Assembly: GCF_905475395.1 (NCBI RefSeq)
Contig: NC_058338.1
Coordinates: forward strand, 77,511,435-77,575,434
Direction: 5' to 3'
Length of the DNA stretch: 64,000 nucleotides
Source: Chrysoperla carnea
Lineage: Eukaryota; Arthropoda; Insecta; Neuroptera; Chrysopidae
A program made the position numbers and the translations under genes. Under the pieces are notes generated by a model. That model did not search any database. It was not told the origin of the DNA and saw nothing but the letters and a program-made list of their open reading frames with translations. Every line of letters starts with the position of its first letter. The first letter of the stretch is position 1. Shown here piece by piece: positions 38,001 through 51,838 of the stretch.

Positions 38001-41000
38001 AATCAATTAAATAATAATAAAGAAACTGAAAAACAAACACAAGATTTAGCCAAAGAAACAGCACGTTGCCGTGAAAAACTAATGAATACTATAAACACAG
38101 TACGTGATGTTATGAAAGAATTACATATTGGAAAATATGAACTAGCAAGTTTAGAAAATACATTACATCAAAGCCGTACAAAATGTAAACAACTTGGAAA
38201 CGATATCTCACATAAAAGAGAACAATTGAATCAAACGAATAATACGAATCAACAACTAACAAAGCAATTAGAAAATTTAAAAAATAAAAAAATGTCAACA
38301 AACGAACGTGCTCGTGAATTACAAAAAATGGTTGATAATACACAAAGTATTTTAAATGCATTAACAGTTGAAACAGAACGATTACAAAAGATTGTATTTC
38401 GTTCATCACAACAAGCAAAAAAACTACAGGATATTGATGATGCATATCAAATTGAGATACGTGGCTTAAAATTGGGAATTGAGCTTATGGAAAAACAAGA
38501 GAAAGCATTAGAGAGAGAAGTACAAGCTACACGGGAAGATGTTTATGATTTTGATTATAATATATTACAAATTGAAGCACGTATTGAAAATATCGAAGGA
38601 ACTACTAAAGGTAAAACTTAATTTCTTTTTAAGAATGTACGAGCACCAAGGCAATTTTAAATATAAATAAAAACTGAAAATAAATCAAGTATGTAATCCC
38701 ACTAATTTTGGGAGCCGCACTTTTCAAATTGCTGGTCAAATTTTACGTTACTGCAAAATTTTTCATAATTTAAATATCATCGTTTTCATATTTTGCCCAA
38801 GGAGTTGTATAAGCGACTTTTTAACACGAAAAATAGAAAATACGACCCAAAGTTAGTATGTTTCAAAAAAATTTTCATTCAAATCGAACAAAATTTAACC
38901 AAGATATCCAAAAAAATAAATTTTTTTTATACTCTATGACGTCATTAAAATCCAAAAAAATTGATTTTGCTCTATCATACTCAAATTTTATCCTATTTTA
39001 ATAAATCAAGTATGTAATACCACAAATTTTGGACCACACTTTTCAAATTTCTGATCAAAGGGATTCAGGGTTTCCACATTTGGCCCAAAGAGTGGTATAA
39101 GCGACTTACTAAAACGAAAATTAGAAAATACGACCCAAAGTTATTATGTTTCAAAAAAAATTAAAACTCATACACAGGGCGAATAGGGTTCCACAAATAC
39201 ATTAAGAGCAATGTTAATATAAAAATAAAATATTTAATTTAGATTTAGATTATTAATAAATTTTTTAGATCAGTTTAGTGAAGAATTGGAAGAAAAATTA
39301 CAAGAACTACTAGCTGTATTACGAGAGAAAAATAGCATGAAACAAACATTAATAAAACAAATGTCATCGGTTCAAGATGATATTCGACGTTTCGGTTATC
39401 AATTTGCTAATGATAATATTGAATTGGCAAAATTGGTGAGTTATTTGAAAAAACGTTTCTCGAAAATGTGTTTACATTTTAAATCAAACTGTAAAATTAT
39501 TTTGTTGTTTATAATCTTACAGCAAGAAACATTACATAAAGAACTAAAAATGGTTGAAGGTGGCAAACGACAAGTAAAAGCTGGTCAAATACGTAGTCAG
39601 GAAAAACAAGTGGAAGAGAATATTTTAAGATTGCGAGTAATGCAAGCTCAAAAACATTTAGATAATATTGACGATTCGTTGTACACTTTAGAAAAACAAC
39701 GCATTGAAATGGAAACGGTAGGTTTTTAATAAATATACAGTTTAATACATGTAATATATGGGGGTAGAGGTTGAGAAGGATCATTTTAAATAGGGATCAA
39801 AGTAAAAATTCGTAGCGTAAGAGCTGCGTTAGCTAAGCGAATTGCCTCAGAGATTGAAATAAATGGTCCGAATCATCGGACAAGACTTTATTATATTATA
39901 AAATTGATATATTATTCTTGTAATATTTTGATTTAAAGCAGCCAATTATATTCTTTCATTTTGGCTCCACGGCTCCAGGGGAAGGAGTCCCAGAGAGTAG
40001 TTATATCACACCTAGGACCTAGTTAATATAAACCCTGATACGAAGTTTCACTGCTGTCCCCTCAGCCTCTCCCTAGAAAATCCCATTTTCCTGTATTTTG
40101 AAATGTTTTCCCTAGGGTGTGGCCTTCTCAAATTTTCCCGGATATGTGGCTTATACCAATCCTAGGAACACCTTAAAGTCTAGCCTTGTGCCCAGTTTAA
40201 TTGAAATCGTTAGAGCCGTTTTTCAGAAAACCCCAAAAATCCTGTTTTGGCTTAGAGGAAAGTACCCTTAAAAAAAGGCCTAAGGAAAAAATCGTCTGGA
40301 ATTATGACCAAACTGAACCCATGTACCGAGTTTGAGAAAAATCCGTTGAAAATTGAAGGCTTCAGCTTGGTAACAGACATACCGACATACCGACGGAAGC
40401 AAAATTTTTTAAAAACCACTTTTTTGGAATCAGGGACCCTCAAAAGGTGTATTTCCGTTGAAACCCCGATATCGATTTTTTTTTTCGATCACAATACTTT
40501 ATTCTATCTATAATATAATAAAGTAAAAATAAAAAACGAGAGAGTTGGTAATAAAACATTTAATCGTTAAATTGACATGTTTAAGTCTTTGTAACTTTTT
40601 TACTTTTACTAATATTTACTAAACATTTCTGTAAAAATTAGCCAGTTGTAGTTGATAAATTTTCATACTCTCGTTTTTCCGACATGTTGGGGGTAAAAAA
40701 ATAAATATAAAGTTACATGAATATTCCCTATTTCAAAGTTTTCGTAAATGTAAACGTTGTAGGTTACACCGGAATGAAGCAACTCACGAAGTTTCGTAAG
40801 AGTGTTATTCACGAAAACATACCCATTCTGTACTGTAGACTATTGGTGAAATGATACCACATTCATTAAAATTGATGAAGTTAAAAATACCAGAATAAAA
40901 CATCTTTGAGAAATAATATATAGAAATTATTCCGTATTTAGAGACTTACCAGCCTGAAATAAGTCTTGGCTAACCTAAACGTCTGGATTGAATCCAATTC

Positions 41001-43764
41001 TTAACACCATTGCCACATTCTGACACCCCAACCGTTCACACATCTTTCGACACTTGATTAGTCTCATTCATGACCCTCCTTTCTTCTTGGTTGCGTTTAT
41101 TTTGGCACTCTTTCTACTTCTATTCTCTGTGGTGTGGCCTTTGCTTACTATGAGAAATTCTCCAATCTATGATAGCAATAATAATTTGAATTCGAACTTT
41201 TTACAGGCAATGAAAGAACGACAGATCGAAATTGGAATGGAAAGAGATGTTTTAGCGTTACGTAAACGTAATTTACTAGAAGATAAATCAAATTTGCGTG
41301 GTGAAATTCAAGAACGTTTACTAAAAAATGAACAGTACAAAAAAAAGTATATAAATACACACACTCTTTATGTTTATTCAACTTCCAACTTTTACTTGAG
41401 CCATAAAATTTACAATACATGCAAATCACTTTTCAGATTCGAATACCAAGTATCACTGTTAGGTACTGATGATGACGGAAAACCTCTATCACCAACATAC
41501 TTCAAATTAAAAAAGACTCAGGAGCGAGTGTTATTACAACAAGAGGGTGATGAATGGGATTTAAAAGTAAAACAAGCTGAACAGGAAATTGTTGCAATGG
41601 AAAATACATTAAAGCTGGTCAATATCAGTAATGATAAATTTAAAATGAGTTTACATCCTGTTGAAGAAGCAGGTCAATGTTTAATATAGCTCGTTTTACG
41701 ATTACTTTGCAATAATTCTAACCACACACGAATTCCTTTTTTTCTAGTAGAAAATCGGGCCACTGTGACTTTAGAGGAAATTAAGCATCGGAGGCTATTA
41801 GCACGACAGAAGTCGTCTCAAATGCCCCTTCCATATGAGCCTATCATTCCTGTAGCAAGATGTTCCGTAATTTACAAGGAATGGCTATGACAAACCCATC
41901 TTGATTACTGGGACTTTGCGCAGGGAAAAACTGTGTATAACCACAACTAGCTCAATCGACTCTGCTCGCTTTAAACTTACTAGAGCACAATTGAGAAGGC
42001 TAATGATTCCCCTTTTAGATATGGAAAATTTATCAATTTTCGGGGGGGGGGGGGGGGCGTTGTGAAAATGCAATTTTTCGAACTTTTCTGTTAATTTGAC
42101 TTTATTCGATTAGTGAGAGTCCATCTTTTTTAACATGTATAGAACAGAAAATCGTTATTCTTGGGTGATTTTTTGTGCGTACTCTTAACATTTAACAATC
42201 AAGCACTTAAAATGCAATTAGGTCAAACATTTTTTCAGGATGTTATTGAGTTTACGATTTTTTTACTTGAAAACTGGAGGGTTTAGAGAAAAATGTCTTA
42301 GAACATATTTTGTTAATTTTGACCCAAATTATAAGAAAAATTTTTCCGAAGCAATTCGGTCAATATTATTTATTCGTTTAAGAAAAATTAGTTTAAACAA
42401 TACCCTACCGGGTTGCCAACCGACAACCTGCACTTTTACGTTCAAGAGACATTTTTGAGACGGAATCCTGCAAAAATTTTCCATCCGAAAATTATTCATG
42501 ATCAATGACGGATTTTACCGGGTCTAGTACGTAGGCTGGTAAAACTTCTATTCATTCAGTTTTTTCTTATCTGTAGATCGCAAGAATCTATTAACAGAAT
42601 AGGATTCCGTAACTTGAGAAAGCTGAGTTGTGAAAGAGAGGCTGTTTACGAAATAATAATACTAATAATCTATTAATTTTATAATTGTAGGGCCAGAGGA
42701 AGAAGAATTTAAAAAAATCGAACAAGAGCATTATTGTTTACTGAAAAAATTACGTGCAACGCAAAGGAAGCAAATTGAGTGTTGCAAAATAATCGAGAAC
42801 TTAACAGGAGAAATGAAAATTGTAGATGATCATTTACTAAAATTTTATAACGAAAAATCGTAAGCATACAAATTCTATTTATCCTCTCTTTCTCGTTTTT
42901 TGTACACTCATGGAACCGTATCATAAAATTTACTAACCGTTAAATTTCATTTTTTTAAATAGTCGTCTTGAAAATGATTTAGCAGCAAGCGAGAAAGATA
43001 TTTCTCTTCAAGAAGATCGTTTAACAAGAGCAAGACGTACGTTGAGCAGGTTGTCTGCGAAAGTTCGACCCACTCTACAGCAACCATTTGAGGTAAAATA
43101 AATTTTATCATTTACTATTATGTAAACTTATTCAAATATTCGACCTCACTTTAACCAACGCTATACCAAGTTTAATTAAATTTCGAAACAAAACTTTTTT
43201 CCGTTATTTTGTCGTTTTTAAAGGGCAAAAAAAAGTGCATTTCTAATAAAATTGCACTATTAAATTTCGGGGCCCGATATTAAACATCGGACTTCTATTA
43301 GTGCGACTAGTCCATATTTTGATTGTACGATCAAGCAAAAATTAATTTTAATTTTTTATTTCTAGAGAGAAATTTCAGTACGTAATTTAATCGAAAATAA
43401 TCAAAGTGCAATGCAACAAATACTTGAATTAAACATACGACATCTAGAGACGAGTCCAAATATTACACGTTTATGTGACTATTATCGAATTTCACTGCCC
43501 GGTATAGAAAGATTTCGGCCAATTCCAAGACGTTTATCGCAATTAAGTTTACCACCACCCATGTCTGCAGATCAATCAATCAATCAATCAACTACAAGTG
43601 AAACAACAAATTCAATTTATAATGCAGCTAGATCATTTAGCTCTCTTCAAAGTGTTTCTACAACAAATATTCAATTTTCATCGAGTGGTAAACCCACTTC
43701 AAGCGGTGGTGGTAGTGATGTTGTTAAAATTAAATCTTCATCTTCAATAAAAAAGAAAAAATAA
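35007..43764 (+). CDS. CCDC39: Coiled-coil domain-containing protein 39 (FAP59), axonemal ruler
   Basis: With CCDC40 it forms the 96-nm molecular ruler of motile axonemes and is needed to place inner dynein arms and the nexin-dynein regulatory complex; in an insect this mainly means sperm tails and sensory cilia. Ten exons join in phase: 35007-35351, 37037-37465, 37929-38610, 39269-39435, 39523-39717, 41207-41346, 41437-41672, 42691-42859, 42963-43092, 43366-43764; 963 residues against 941 in human. The N-terminus VLSELGWNTGVHLPIATIEN parallels human [20 protein letters not shown]. The middle is nearly continuous coiled coil. AEQEIVAMENTLKLVN parallels AEKEIYALENTLQVLN, and the tail is Ser/Lys-rich, ending SSSSIKKKK as in vertebrates. 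The gene looks intact. Introns carry a MITE, tandem repeats and two LINE scraps. Confidence 0.93.
36430..36800 (+). mobile_element. LINE 3' fragment in CCDC39 intron 1
   Basis: The plus strand reads WDFAQGMQQNKVFMATARAF, then VRPKLTITRLRRVVGLLTRH and CRLNYHLLIMKISDDPT; after one stop it continues RACM and ETSIHVVC. This is the RNase H-to-C-terminal part of a Jockey/R1-like LINE with the usual C..C..H..C cluster partly kept. Coding parts upstream are missing (5'-truncated). Same family as the fragments at 10.6 and 41.8 kb. Confidence 0.7.
37611..37806. mobile_element. Short MITE in CCDC39 intron 2
   Basis: gtaggggaaagtgg at 37611 is mirrored by ccactttcccctac at 37793-37806, with further matching (tataatgat / atcattata) inside the arms. 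It is 196 bp and non-coding. The open frame reported across it is incidental. Confidence 0.8.
38676..39165. repeat. Two tandem copies of a repeat unit in CCDC39 intron 3
   Basis: Both copies read aataaatcaagtatgtaat, then ccacacttttcaaatt-like sequence, gtataagcgact and aaaatacgacccaaagtta, and end in tatgtttcaaaaaaa. Copy 1 starts near 38676 and copy 2 near 38999. Copy 2 is shortened. Non-coding. Confidence 0.7.
39900..40520. repeat. Probable interspersed repeat in CCDC39 intron 5
   Basis: GC-richer than its surroundings, with gaaatcgttagagccgtttt, a direct repeat acataccgacataccgacgg, and a tail ending ctataatataataaagta. This composition change and the A-rich tail suggest a retroposed or other mobile repeat. 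No second copy is visible here. Confidence 0.35.
41790..42000 (+). mobile_element. LINE 3' fragment in CCDC39 intron 7
   Basis: It contains the nucleotide phrase ttactgggactttgcgcagg, also present at 36430, followed by frames reading DYWDFAQGKT and then [14 protein letters not shown]. It is a shorter and more decayed copy of the same LINE 3' region. A run of 16 G lies at 42042-42057, just after it. Confidence 0.6.
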
Positions 43765-44909
43765 ATCATTTTAAACAAATAAAAAAGAATATTGTATAAA
43801 AATTTATATAATAAATGGTTTTTATCAATTTTATGTACCTGTTTATTATTAATATAATTTTAATATTTGATGTATCATCAAATAACTACAAATGATCATA
43901 AGCAAAAAAATTCTTATCGCGAGCTCATTAACGGAACATAATGCGTACGTCTTGAGCATTCACGATTAAAAAAAGGTAGCTTATTGAAACATGGGGGTGC
44001 AAAATCTCTAAAGAATAAAGATCGTCGCCACTGAAAATTTTCCTTTGTTCTGTCGTGTCAAATGACCCGTTCTTAGGTTAGTAGTGGAAAATAAATTTCA
44101 ATAATTTGATGAATGATTCAAAAATTTTTGATAAATTTCTGATTAGAAATTATTATTTCATGAATCTAGATGATTATATGACCTAGAAATTAGTGTGAAA
44201 ACAGTTTTTCCATCATATGAGTTTATACAAAGTTGGTTAAACGCCTGGTATAAAAGCAATGTGTTTTTTATATTAAAACAAGTAAACAAACTATGAAACT
44301 ATAAAAACGCAATTATTCAGAAGAGCCTTCGAAACAAAAATAGCTTACCAAATATCACACAAATAGTACCAAATAGCACACAAATTTGCAATAATTTTAA
44401 TATACATTGATTGATCATTTTGCATTCGCCATAATATAACGCAATTATTCACATTTACAGTTTATCATGAGAACCATGACACAAAGAGGATAGGATCATG
44501 ACATATCTCAATTATTAAAGGTCCATCTATACTTCAGTGAAATATCCCCTACTCTTATCTATTTTGCATAGAAATGCATGGATTACAAAGATGTCTAACC
44601 ATCCCTTTTACGGAAGTGTTTGAATTTATATCTATTGCTCTGAACTAAAACTTCGTTTACTTATTATCAAACCAATAAACATTATTAGTTCCAATTTCTT
44701 TTTTCACAACACTGAACTGAAGTTTCCGTCGGGTCTGACATTTGTAGAGAAACATTAATGAATCAGTCTGAACGGTCTCTGCAAGTACACTTAACGGTCT
44801 GAACGCACAGAATAATAAATACACAAATATTTTGGTTGAAGAATTGCACGAGCTGATAACAATCCTAAAAAAATAATAACAACAAATTTCAAAATAAACT
44901 TTTAAAATA
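43765..44909. other. Spacer between CCDC39 and the ZAD cluster
   Basis: A poly(A) region for CCDC39 probably lies at 43780-43820 (aataaaaaag, aataaatgg). The right part should hold the promoter of ZAD gene A. I see no further gene or clear repeat. Confidence 0.5.
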
Positions 44910-47900
44910 ATGAATGCTTATTTACAATCTTTACAATGCCGACTCTGTGCTGAATGGAAATTAGCAAATGAATTAATAAATATTAAAGAAGAAGAAGCGA
45001 TTAATTTAAATTTAGAATTGAAAATACAACAATGCTTAAATTTAAATTTTGTTAACACACAATTACCCAACAATGTTTGTTTATTGTGCTGTGACAAAGT
45101 TGGGTCTACGTATGAATTTCAGGAACTTGTAAAGAAAGCGCAACAATGTTTATTAAATTCAATTGCAGAGAAGAAAACAAATTTAAAAACCAAATTTCCT
45201 GAATCTGAAAATGATTCGTATCAATATGTACAATCAGTATTAAATGACTATGAGGATGATGTATCAATTAATGAAGGTTTGGACAGTTTAAATTTGATAG
45301 TAGTTTATCCTTTTAATTTTATTGGATTTTTAGATGAAGATCTCATTAGAAGTAAGGTACAAACAAAAACTACTGGATTAAATAATGTAGGTAATGAATG
45401 TTGATAATTTTTATAATCTCCGAAGACTATTAATACTTACTTTCTTTTAGAAGTCTAGTAAAAAACGCTGTGAAAGAAAACGAAGAAAAGGAGATCGAAT
45501 TCCGAGGAAAAGTAAGATTTTTTAAACAGAATTCTTATTAAAACTCAAATAAAAAATACGTTTAATTTCTTGTAGATGGTAAAACAGCCGTAACTTTAGA
45601 TCCGGATACAGCTAAACAAAGAGCTGAACGGAGTGAATTAATACGACAAATTAAAGATGGTATTTTAAATACTTAGACTATTATAAGAGTTAGATAAATA
45701 AACTAAAAATAATTGCTTTTAGAATGGAAACTATACAAATGGAAATGCATTTTATGTGAAACAATTTACACGTCTGTAGAAGAATTTCGTAACCATTTTA
45801 AAAACGATCACAAACAAAATCCAATTTACAGTTGTACAGAATGTTCAAAAGTTTATGAATTGTACGACACTTTCAAACGGCATGTCGGATCACATAGGAA
45901 TAAATTTAAATTTAAGTATGTTCTATTTAAGGTACTATAGCAGTATCGAGGATCACAGTTAACTACTATTTTTTAGAATTTCTGAGATCATATATCCCTA
46001 TATTGAGAAAAAAAAATTAATTTTTTTTACCGTACCGTTTCAGAAATATAATTAATTAAAATTATGCAAATACACGAGCTTTTGTGTCTTTGTTCAATTT
46101 TACCGGAAATAGTTTGTGTAAAATTCGAAATTATTTAGATAAAAATTTATTTTATAATATTTAGTTGTAAAAATCAGGTGATAAAATACACGAATATCAC
46201 TGGCCAAAGAGGGTCACGTGATGTATGATATGAAGGATGTATGTCACAATTATCAGATACTTCGAAAGTATAAATTGTGAATCACGAACTCATATAACAA
46301 GAACGTGAAGCTCCTATGCCGAGCTAAATGCGCCCGTGGCTAAATTTATTTAGAAGCTGTCTTTCTCTCGAACGAGAGAGGAAGCGATGTTTACATATAT
46401 ATGTTCTTGGTTCGAACCATGGAGTGTAGAGGTAAAGAAGCGCTATTTGTAGTAGGCTGAGTTTAAAGTTCTGATTTCGGTTAAGTATCTTAAAAAATGT
46501 TACTCATCACCTGTATAACTGTGCAAAATTTCAAATCGATATTCCTATAAATAATGAAATAATGAGGATGTCTAAATGCGACACACTGTATAATTATAAA
46601 TTTTTTTAAAAACATAATATTTTTAGATGTCATTTATGCTCACGATATTTCCATCGTAGTAAACTTTATAAAGATCATTTAGAAACTCATACAACCGTGA
46701 AAAGGTGTACGTGCCCAAAATGTGGAAAAATTTATAAAACTTCAAACACTTTACGAGTACATTTACGAACACACCAAGTGATTTCAAAGCGTAAATATGA
46801 ATGCGAATTTTGTGATAAAAAATTAAACACCAAGTCTGGTCTTTTATATCATAAGAAAATTCATTTAGGTACAATATTATAAATATTAGGGGCGGCAGAA
46901 GACTTGAATACGGCAGTTGCCTGATGTCGAATTTGCTATATTACGCATAAGAATGTAAAACTACACTCGATACTATGTCAAAGTTTGAAAGTAAAATTAA
47001 AATTGATTAAAAAACGAAAGAAGTTATTAGCACTCAAAGATTGTTGTCCATCTCCTTTTAGCAAAACAAAGTTTAAACGTATCTCTATGGTGATATAGAA
47101 CAATGACGTCATTTACCTATATCTTCCTCTTTGTTTAATTAGAAATTTTAAACGTTCATTTTTTGCGTACTTCTAAAGATTTTCAAAAACCTACTTCACT
47201 TTTCTGTCCGTGCAGTGACAATTCTTCACCTGAAGTGATAAAAAAATTAAGTCAGCATGCTCATTGGTTGTTGAGTACTGTTCACACACGGAATGAAAAT
47301 TCCCAACTTAAATTCAACCTCCCAAAGTATTCAATTCCATGGGAACTTAAATATTAATTTGTTATTGGCATGGCTCTTAATTGTGGCAGAAATATCTAAA
47401 TATAAAGAAAAGTATATCCCCGACTTGAGATTGTGCAGTGTCGAGATGTACAGTGACTATGTACTTAATTCGATTCCGTAAACTATTAGTTTACAAAATA
47501 ATTTAAATAAATTTTTAGTTCAGTACTAGAGCTTTTATTACACAAGGAAAAACGTTCGAGGTTTAAAACTTCGTCGCTGAAAATTTTCGAATAAACACTC
47601 CATTCGACCTCCACTTCCTCTGCCGCTCCTTTAATTCGATCATGATTAATTTCTGTTATTCACGTAAATGGTTAATGTTGCAGGTGAAAAGGATTTCACT
47701 TGTGATCAATGTGGTAAAACATTTTTAATAAATAGTTCATTAAAATATCATGTGAGCACTGTACACTCTGATGACAAGCCATTCTGTTGTGAACATTGTC
47801 AGCGAACATTTAAAACGCAACGATTATTAAAAGTTCATTTGCAAGTTCACAGCGATGAGAAACGACACGCATGTGAAGTATGTGGAAAACGGTTTCATAG

Positions 47901-48264
47901 GAAAGAATCATTATCTTTGCACTCGTCAGTACATACTGGAGTGTTGGCGTACGCATGTGAATATTGCCATAAAGCTTTTAGAACAAAACAATTGTTACAG
48001 GTTAATATTTAACTATGAAACCTATAAAATAATTGGTACAATTCGAAACATGTAAAATAAAATGTATAATATTTTTAGGTCCATGTTAGACAACATACCG
48101 GCGAACGGCCTTATGCGTGTTTAGAATGTAATCACCATTTTACAAATTCCTCAAATTACATTAAGCATATGAGAGGAAAACATGGTGTAATGAGTACTAG
48201 AAAAAATGCTACCTATAGAGTTACTGAACCACCTGTAGAGAAAGAAAAGCCAATAAAAAATTAA
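44910..48264 (+). CDS. ZAD gene A: ZAD plus ten C2H2 zinc fingers, 500 aa
   Basis: Probable nuclear DNA-binding protein; ZAD is a zinc-coordinating dimerisation domain typical of arthropods. Eight exons (44910-45276, 45334-45386, 45451-45511, 45576-45659, 45723-45915, 46627-46868, 47684-48000, 48079-48264) join in phase to 500 residues. ZAD at about residues 9-80: CRLCAEW ... [13 protein letters not shown], then a helical QELVKKAQQ. An acidic linker and a basic stretch (KKRCERKRRRK-like) lead to ten fingers, from CILCETIY to CLECNHHF, the later ones with linkers such as HTGERPY. The exon layout is shared with genes B and D, so they are tandem duplicates. Closest to B in the ZAD and in fingers 8-9. 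The DNA target is unknown. Confidence 0.88.
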
Positions 48265-49069
48265 TTAATTCATCAACAAATTTTTTTTTCTTATTTAATT
48301 ACAATTTCTTTTAAACAGAAGCCAAATGAATTAAGAACCTTCCTCCGATTTTTATCCGCTCAATATCACAAGCTTTTTCACGGGTGATTTTTTCTCTTCG
48401 GGCAATACTCCATAGAGAGATAATATACTAATCGTTCAGTTTACATCTAGGCATAGACGCACCACGAGTATGACAGAGTATATGCGTTAAGCAATGCATC
48501 TAAGTAAGAGATATAGATGTTATATGAAATTGTAAAGTACGTCTTACAACTCTAAGCGTCTTACAACTAGGTTATCTTCCTTCAAGAAAAAATTATATGT
48601 GTATTTCTTCTGTAAAAGTTGCTACCTAACTTTTCCCATCAAATATTTATTAAGCAAAATTTTGAAATCGAAATATTTTAATAAAAAGTTTCATCAGAAG
48701 CCAAAATATTTAACATAAAAATCTTAACCGGTAATTCTTTTCTCTAAACACGGATTACTAAAAATTGCGATTACTTATGGAGTGAGTCACAATGCTTGTA
48801 TTTTGCCAATATGAGCGTTTAGTTTTTTAGCTTTGACAGCGTAAAATGGCTCTGGCTGATCGCCTCTTTATAATCGTATCGAATAATGCACATTTTAGTA
48901 TCAGTCTATTTTTAATATAGGTCTGTATACAATGATGACGTAAATATTCAACTATGGTGCATTTGGTGCAGTTAATTAAAATGTAAACAAAAAATTGCCG
49001 AATATCTTGGTTGTAGAATTGTACAAGCTGAAGAACATTTATAAATTTAAATTTATTAATAAAAAAAGT
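48265..49069. other. Spacer between ZAD genes A and B
   Basis: It holds the 3' end of A and probably the promoter of B. No gene, tandem repeat or inverted repeat stands out. Confidence 0.45.
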
Positions 49070-51838
49070 ATGAGTGCTTATTTACAATGTAGACTCTGCG
49101 CTGAATGGAAATTAACAAATGAATTAATAAATATTAAAGAAGAAGAATCAATTAATTTAAATCTAGAATTGAAAATACAACAATGCTTAAATTTAAATTT
49201 TGATAACACACAATTACCCAACAATGTTTGTTTATTGTGCTGTGACAAAGTTGGATCTACATATGATTTTCAAGAACTTGTAAAAAAAGCACAACAATGT
49301 TTATTAGATGCAATTGCAGAGAAGAAAATAAATTTAAAAACCGAATTACCTGAATCTGAAAATGATTCGTATCAATATGTACAATCAGTATTAAACGACT
49401 ATGAGGATGATGTATCAGTTAAAGAAGAAGGTTTGGTCTAAATTCTGTAGTTGTTCCCTTTTTTAACTTATCTACTAAAGCGACAAAGTTCTTTATTTTC
49501 TTGGTTTGATTTTAGATGAAGATGACGGTAGAATTATACAAAAACCAAATAGTATCAAATTAGAAAATGTAATAGATTTTGAAATAAATTAATTCCCGAT
49601 AAAGAATTAACTGTATATACTTAATCCATTTTCAGGATACAGGCGAAAAACAACAAATTAAATTACGGAAAATAAAAAGGGAACGAATCCAAAAAAAATG
49701 TATGTGGATTTTTGATTAGGTACTGAATAATTTGTGCTTACAATACTTTTAACAAACATTTATCTTACTTTAGATACAAAAAAAGCAGCAACAACATTGG
49801 ACCCAGAAATAGCCAAACGAAGAGCAGAAAGAAGTGAATTAATTCGACAAATTAAAGATGGTATTAAAAAAAAAAAAAAAAAAAAAAATTTGTAGTCACA
49901 TAAATTAAAGATTGACTTTCTATTTTTAGAATGGAAATCATACAAATGGAAATGCATTTTATGTGAGAGTGAATGTTTATCGTTAAAAGATTTTCGTAAC
50001 CATTTCACAAACGATCACAAACAAGATCCAATTTATAGTTGTACAGAATGTCCAAAAGTTTACGAATTATACGACACTTTCAAACGACATGTTGGATGCC
50101 ATAGAAATAAATATAAATTTAAGTATGTTCTTTAACCAATTTCATTTTAAACTACAGGTTGTTTCAAAGCCAAATGTTTTCCTTTCATATTTTTGTTCGC
50201 TTGAAACCATCTATAAGTCTGTAAACTGTTGCAAAAAATTAAAAAAAAAAAAAACTGGGTATTCTCTATCACTTTTAGTTTCGATAGCATTAGAACCGAA
50301 AGTAGAGCTGAAAAGTTCCCAGGACAAAACCAAATTTGGGGGCCCCATCCAAAAATCATCGATTTTATAACTTAATTAAATGTGTAATTTTATCTCTTAC
50401 CGTTTAATTTTATCTCTAATCGACTTTAACCATTTGACTTCTTAGATTTAAGTTGTGGGTTGGAATCCAGGCAGCGGCAGTCTGATCGTCGTCGCTTGGA
50501 TAAGAACGAAGTAACCGACTCCACCCACATCATAAAAAATTTAATTGTAATCGGATGTAGTTTAATAAATAAAGATTAAAATGTGGAGGACCTCTGTTAT
50601 AGACGTATATGTCTGAGGTACGGAGGTTAAACCCCATTATTATTATAAATATTATCGAAGATAATAAATGAGAACTCTAGGATATATCGAAATTTATTTC
50701 CCCATTATTATTATTATATTAATACTCAAACAAGACTATTGATTTAAGGTGCCAAATATGTTCACGCTATTTTCATCACACATCACTTTACAAGCTGCAT
50801 TTAAAAACTCATTCCAAAGATAAGAATTACACATGTCCGAAATGTGGAAAAACTTTTAAAACTTCAAATACATTACGTGGACATTTACGAATACATCAGC
50901 CTGATTCTAAACCAAAATATGAATGTGAATTTTGTAAAAAAACATTAGAATCAAAATCAGGTTTAATGTATCACAAGAAAATTCATTTGGGTATGTTTTG
51001 GTTCTAAGAAACATTATTGTCAGAAATAAAAAGTAATCTTTACATTCTTATTTAATATTGTAGGTGAAAAAGATTTTAGTTGTGATCAATGTGGAAAAAT
51101 GTTTTTAGCAAAAAGTATTTTACAATGCCATATAAATACCGTACATTCCGATGTGAAACCGTTTAGCTGTGATCAATGTCAACGGACGTTTAAAACTAAA
51201 CGAATATTAAAATCACATTTACAAGTGCACAGTGATGATAAGCGGCACGCATGTGAAGTATGTGGAAAGCGTTTTCATAGGAAAGAATCTTTATCATTAC
51301 ATTCGTCGGTACATACAGGAGTTTTAGCATTTACATGTGAATATTGCCATAAAGGTTTCAGGACAAAACAATTGCTAACGGTTAGTATTAGATTCGCATA
51401 ACTGTAATTTTCAAAGCATTACACATTTTTATAGAAATAGAAATTTTGATAGAAAATAGAACTATAGTAATATATATAGAATCTAATCGAGATACTTTTA
51501 AAAAATGATTGTAATATTCTATTGATGACATTAAAAGTTTTACTTGTTCTGTATTCTAATTTATTGTTAGACGCATTAATTTCAGAAATCAGAACGTAAT
51601 GATTGTGTAAAATCGAGTCGGTTGTATAGTCAGTATTGAACATAATTTACTTTTACAGGTTCATATTAGACAACACACCGGAGAACGTCCGTATACGTGT
51701 CTTGAATGCAATCATCATTTTGCAAATTCTTCAAATTATATCAAACATATGAGAGGAAAACATGGTGTAAAGAGTACAAGACAAAATCATTCAGAACAGA
51801 AGGAATCGCCTATAGATAAAGATACGTTAGAAAAATAG
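49070..51838 (+). CDS. ZAD gene B: ZAD plus ten C2H2 zinc fingers, 498 aa
   Basis: Tandem paralogue of gene A. Exons 49070-49430, 49516-49568, 49636-49699, 49774-49860, 49930-50122, 50749-50990, 51064-51380, 51659-51838 join in phase to 498 residues; exons 2, 5, 6 and 7 have the same lengths as in A (53, 193, 242 and 317 nt). The ZAD has [20 protein letters not shown] and [16 protein letters not shown]. Fingers run from the one in exon 5 through [48 protein letters not shown] and CEYCHKGF to CLECNHHF. A 22-base poly-A lies in the short intron after exon 4. Finger 8 is nearly identical to A, while other fingers differ at helix positions that usually contact DNA, so target specificity may have diverged. 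Confidence 0.88.

Noticed and set aside
38110-38445. 111-codon minus-strand frame opposite CCDC39
   Set aside because: It is the antisense shadow of coiled-coil codons of CCDC39 exon 3; the plus-strand frame is clearly the gene.
42042-42057. Run of 16 G
   Set aside because: A simple homopolymer next to a LINE scrap; possible assembly or slippage artefact, no function inferred.
46408-46440. ggttcgaacc, a tRNA/SINE B-box-like phrase
   Set aside because: No convincing A box, acceptor stem or anticodon arm could be folded around it; a single box is too little for a tRNA or SINE call.
50450-50640. tRNA-like 'ggttggaatccagg' in gene B intron 5
   Set aside because: Resembles a B box but lacks a foldable cloverleaf; possibly part of a repeat, not supportable as an RNA gene.
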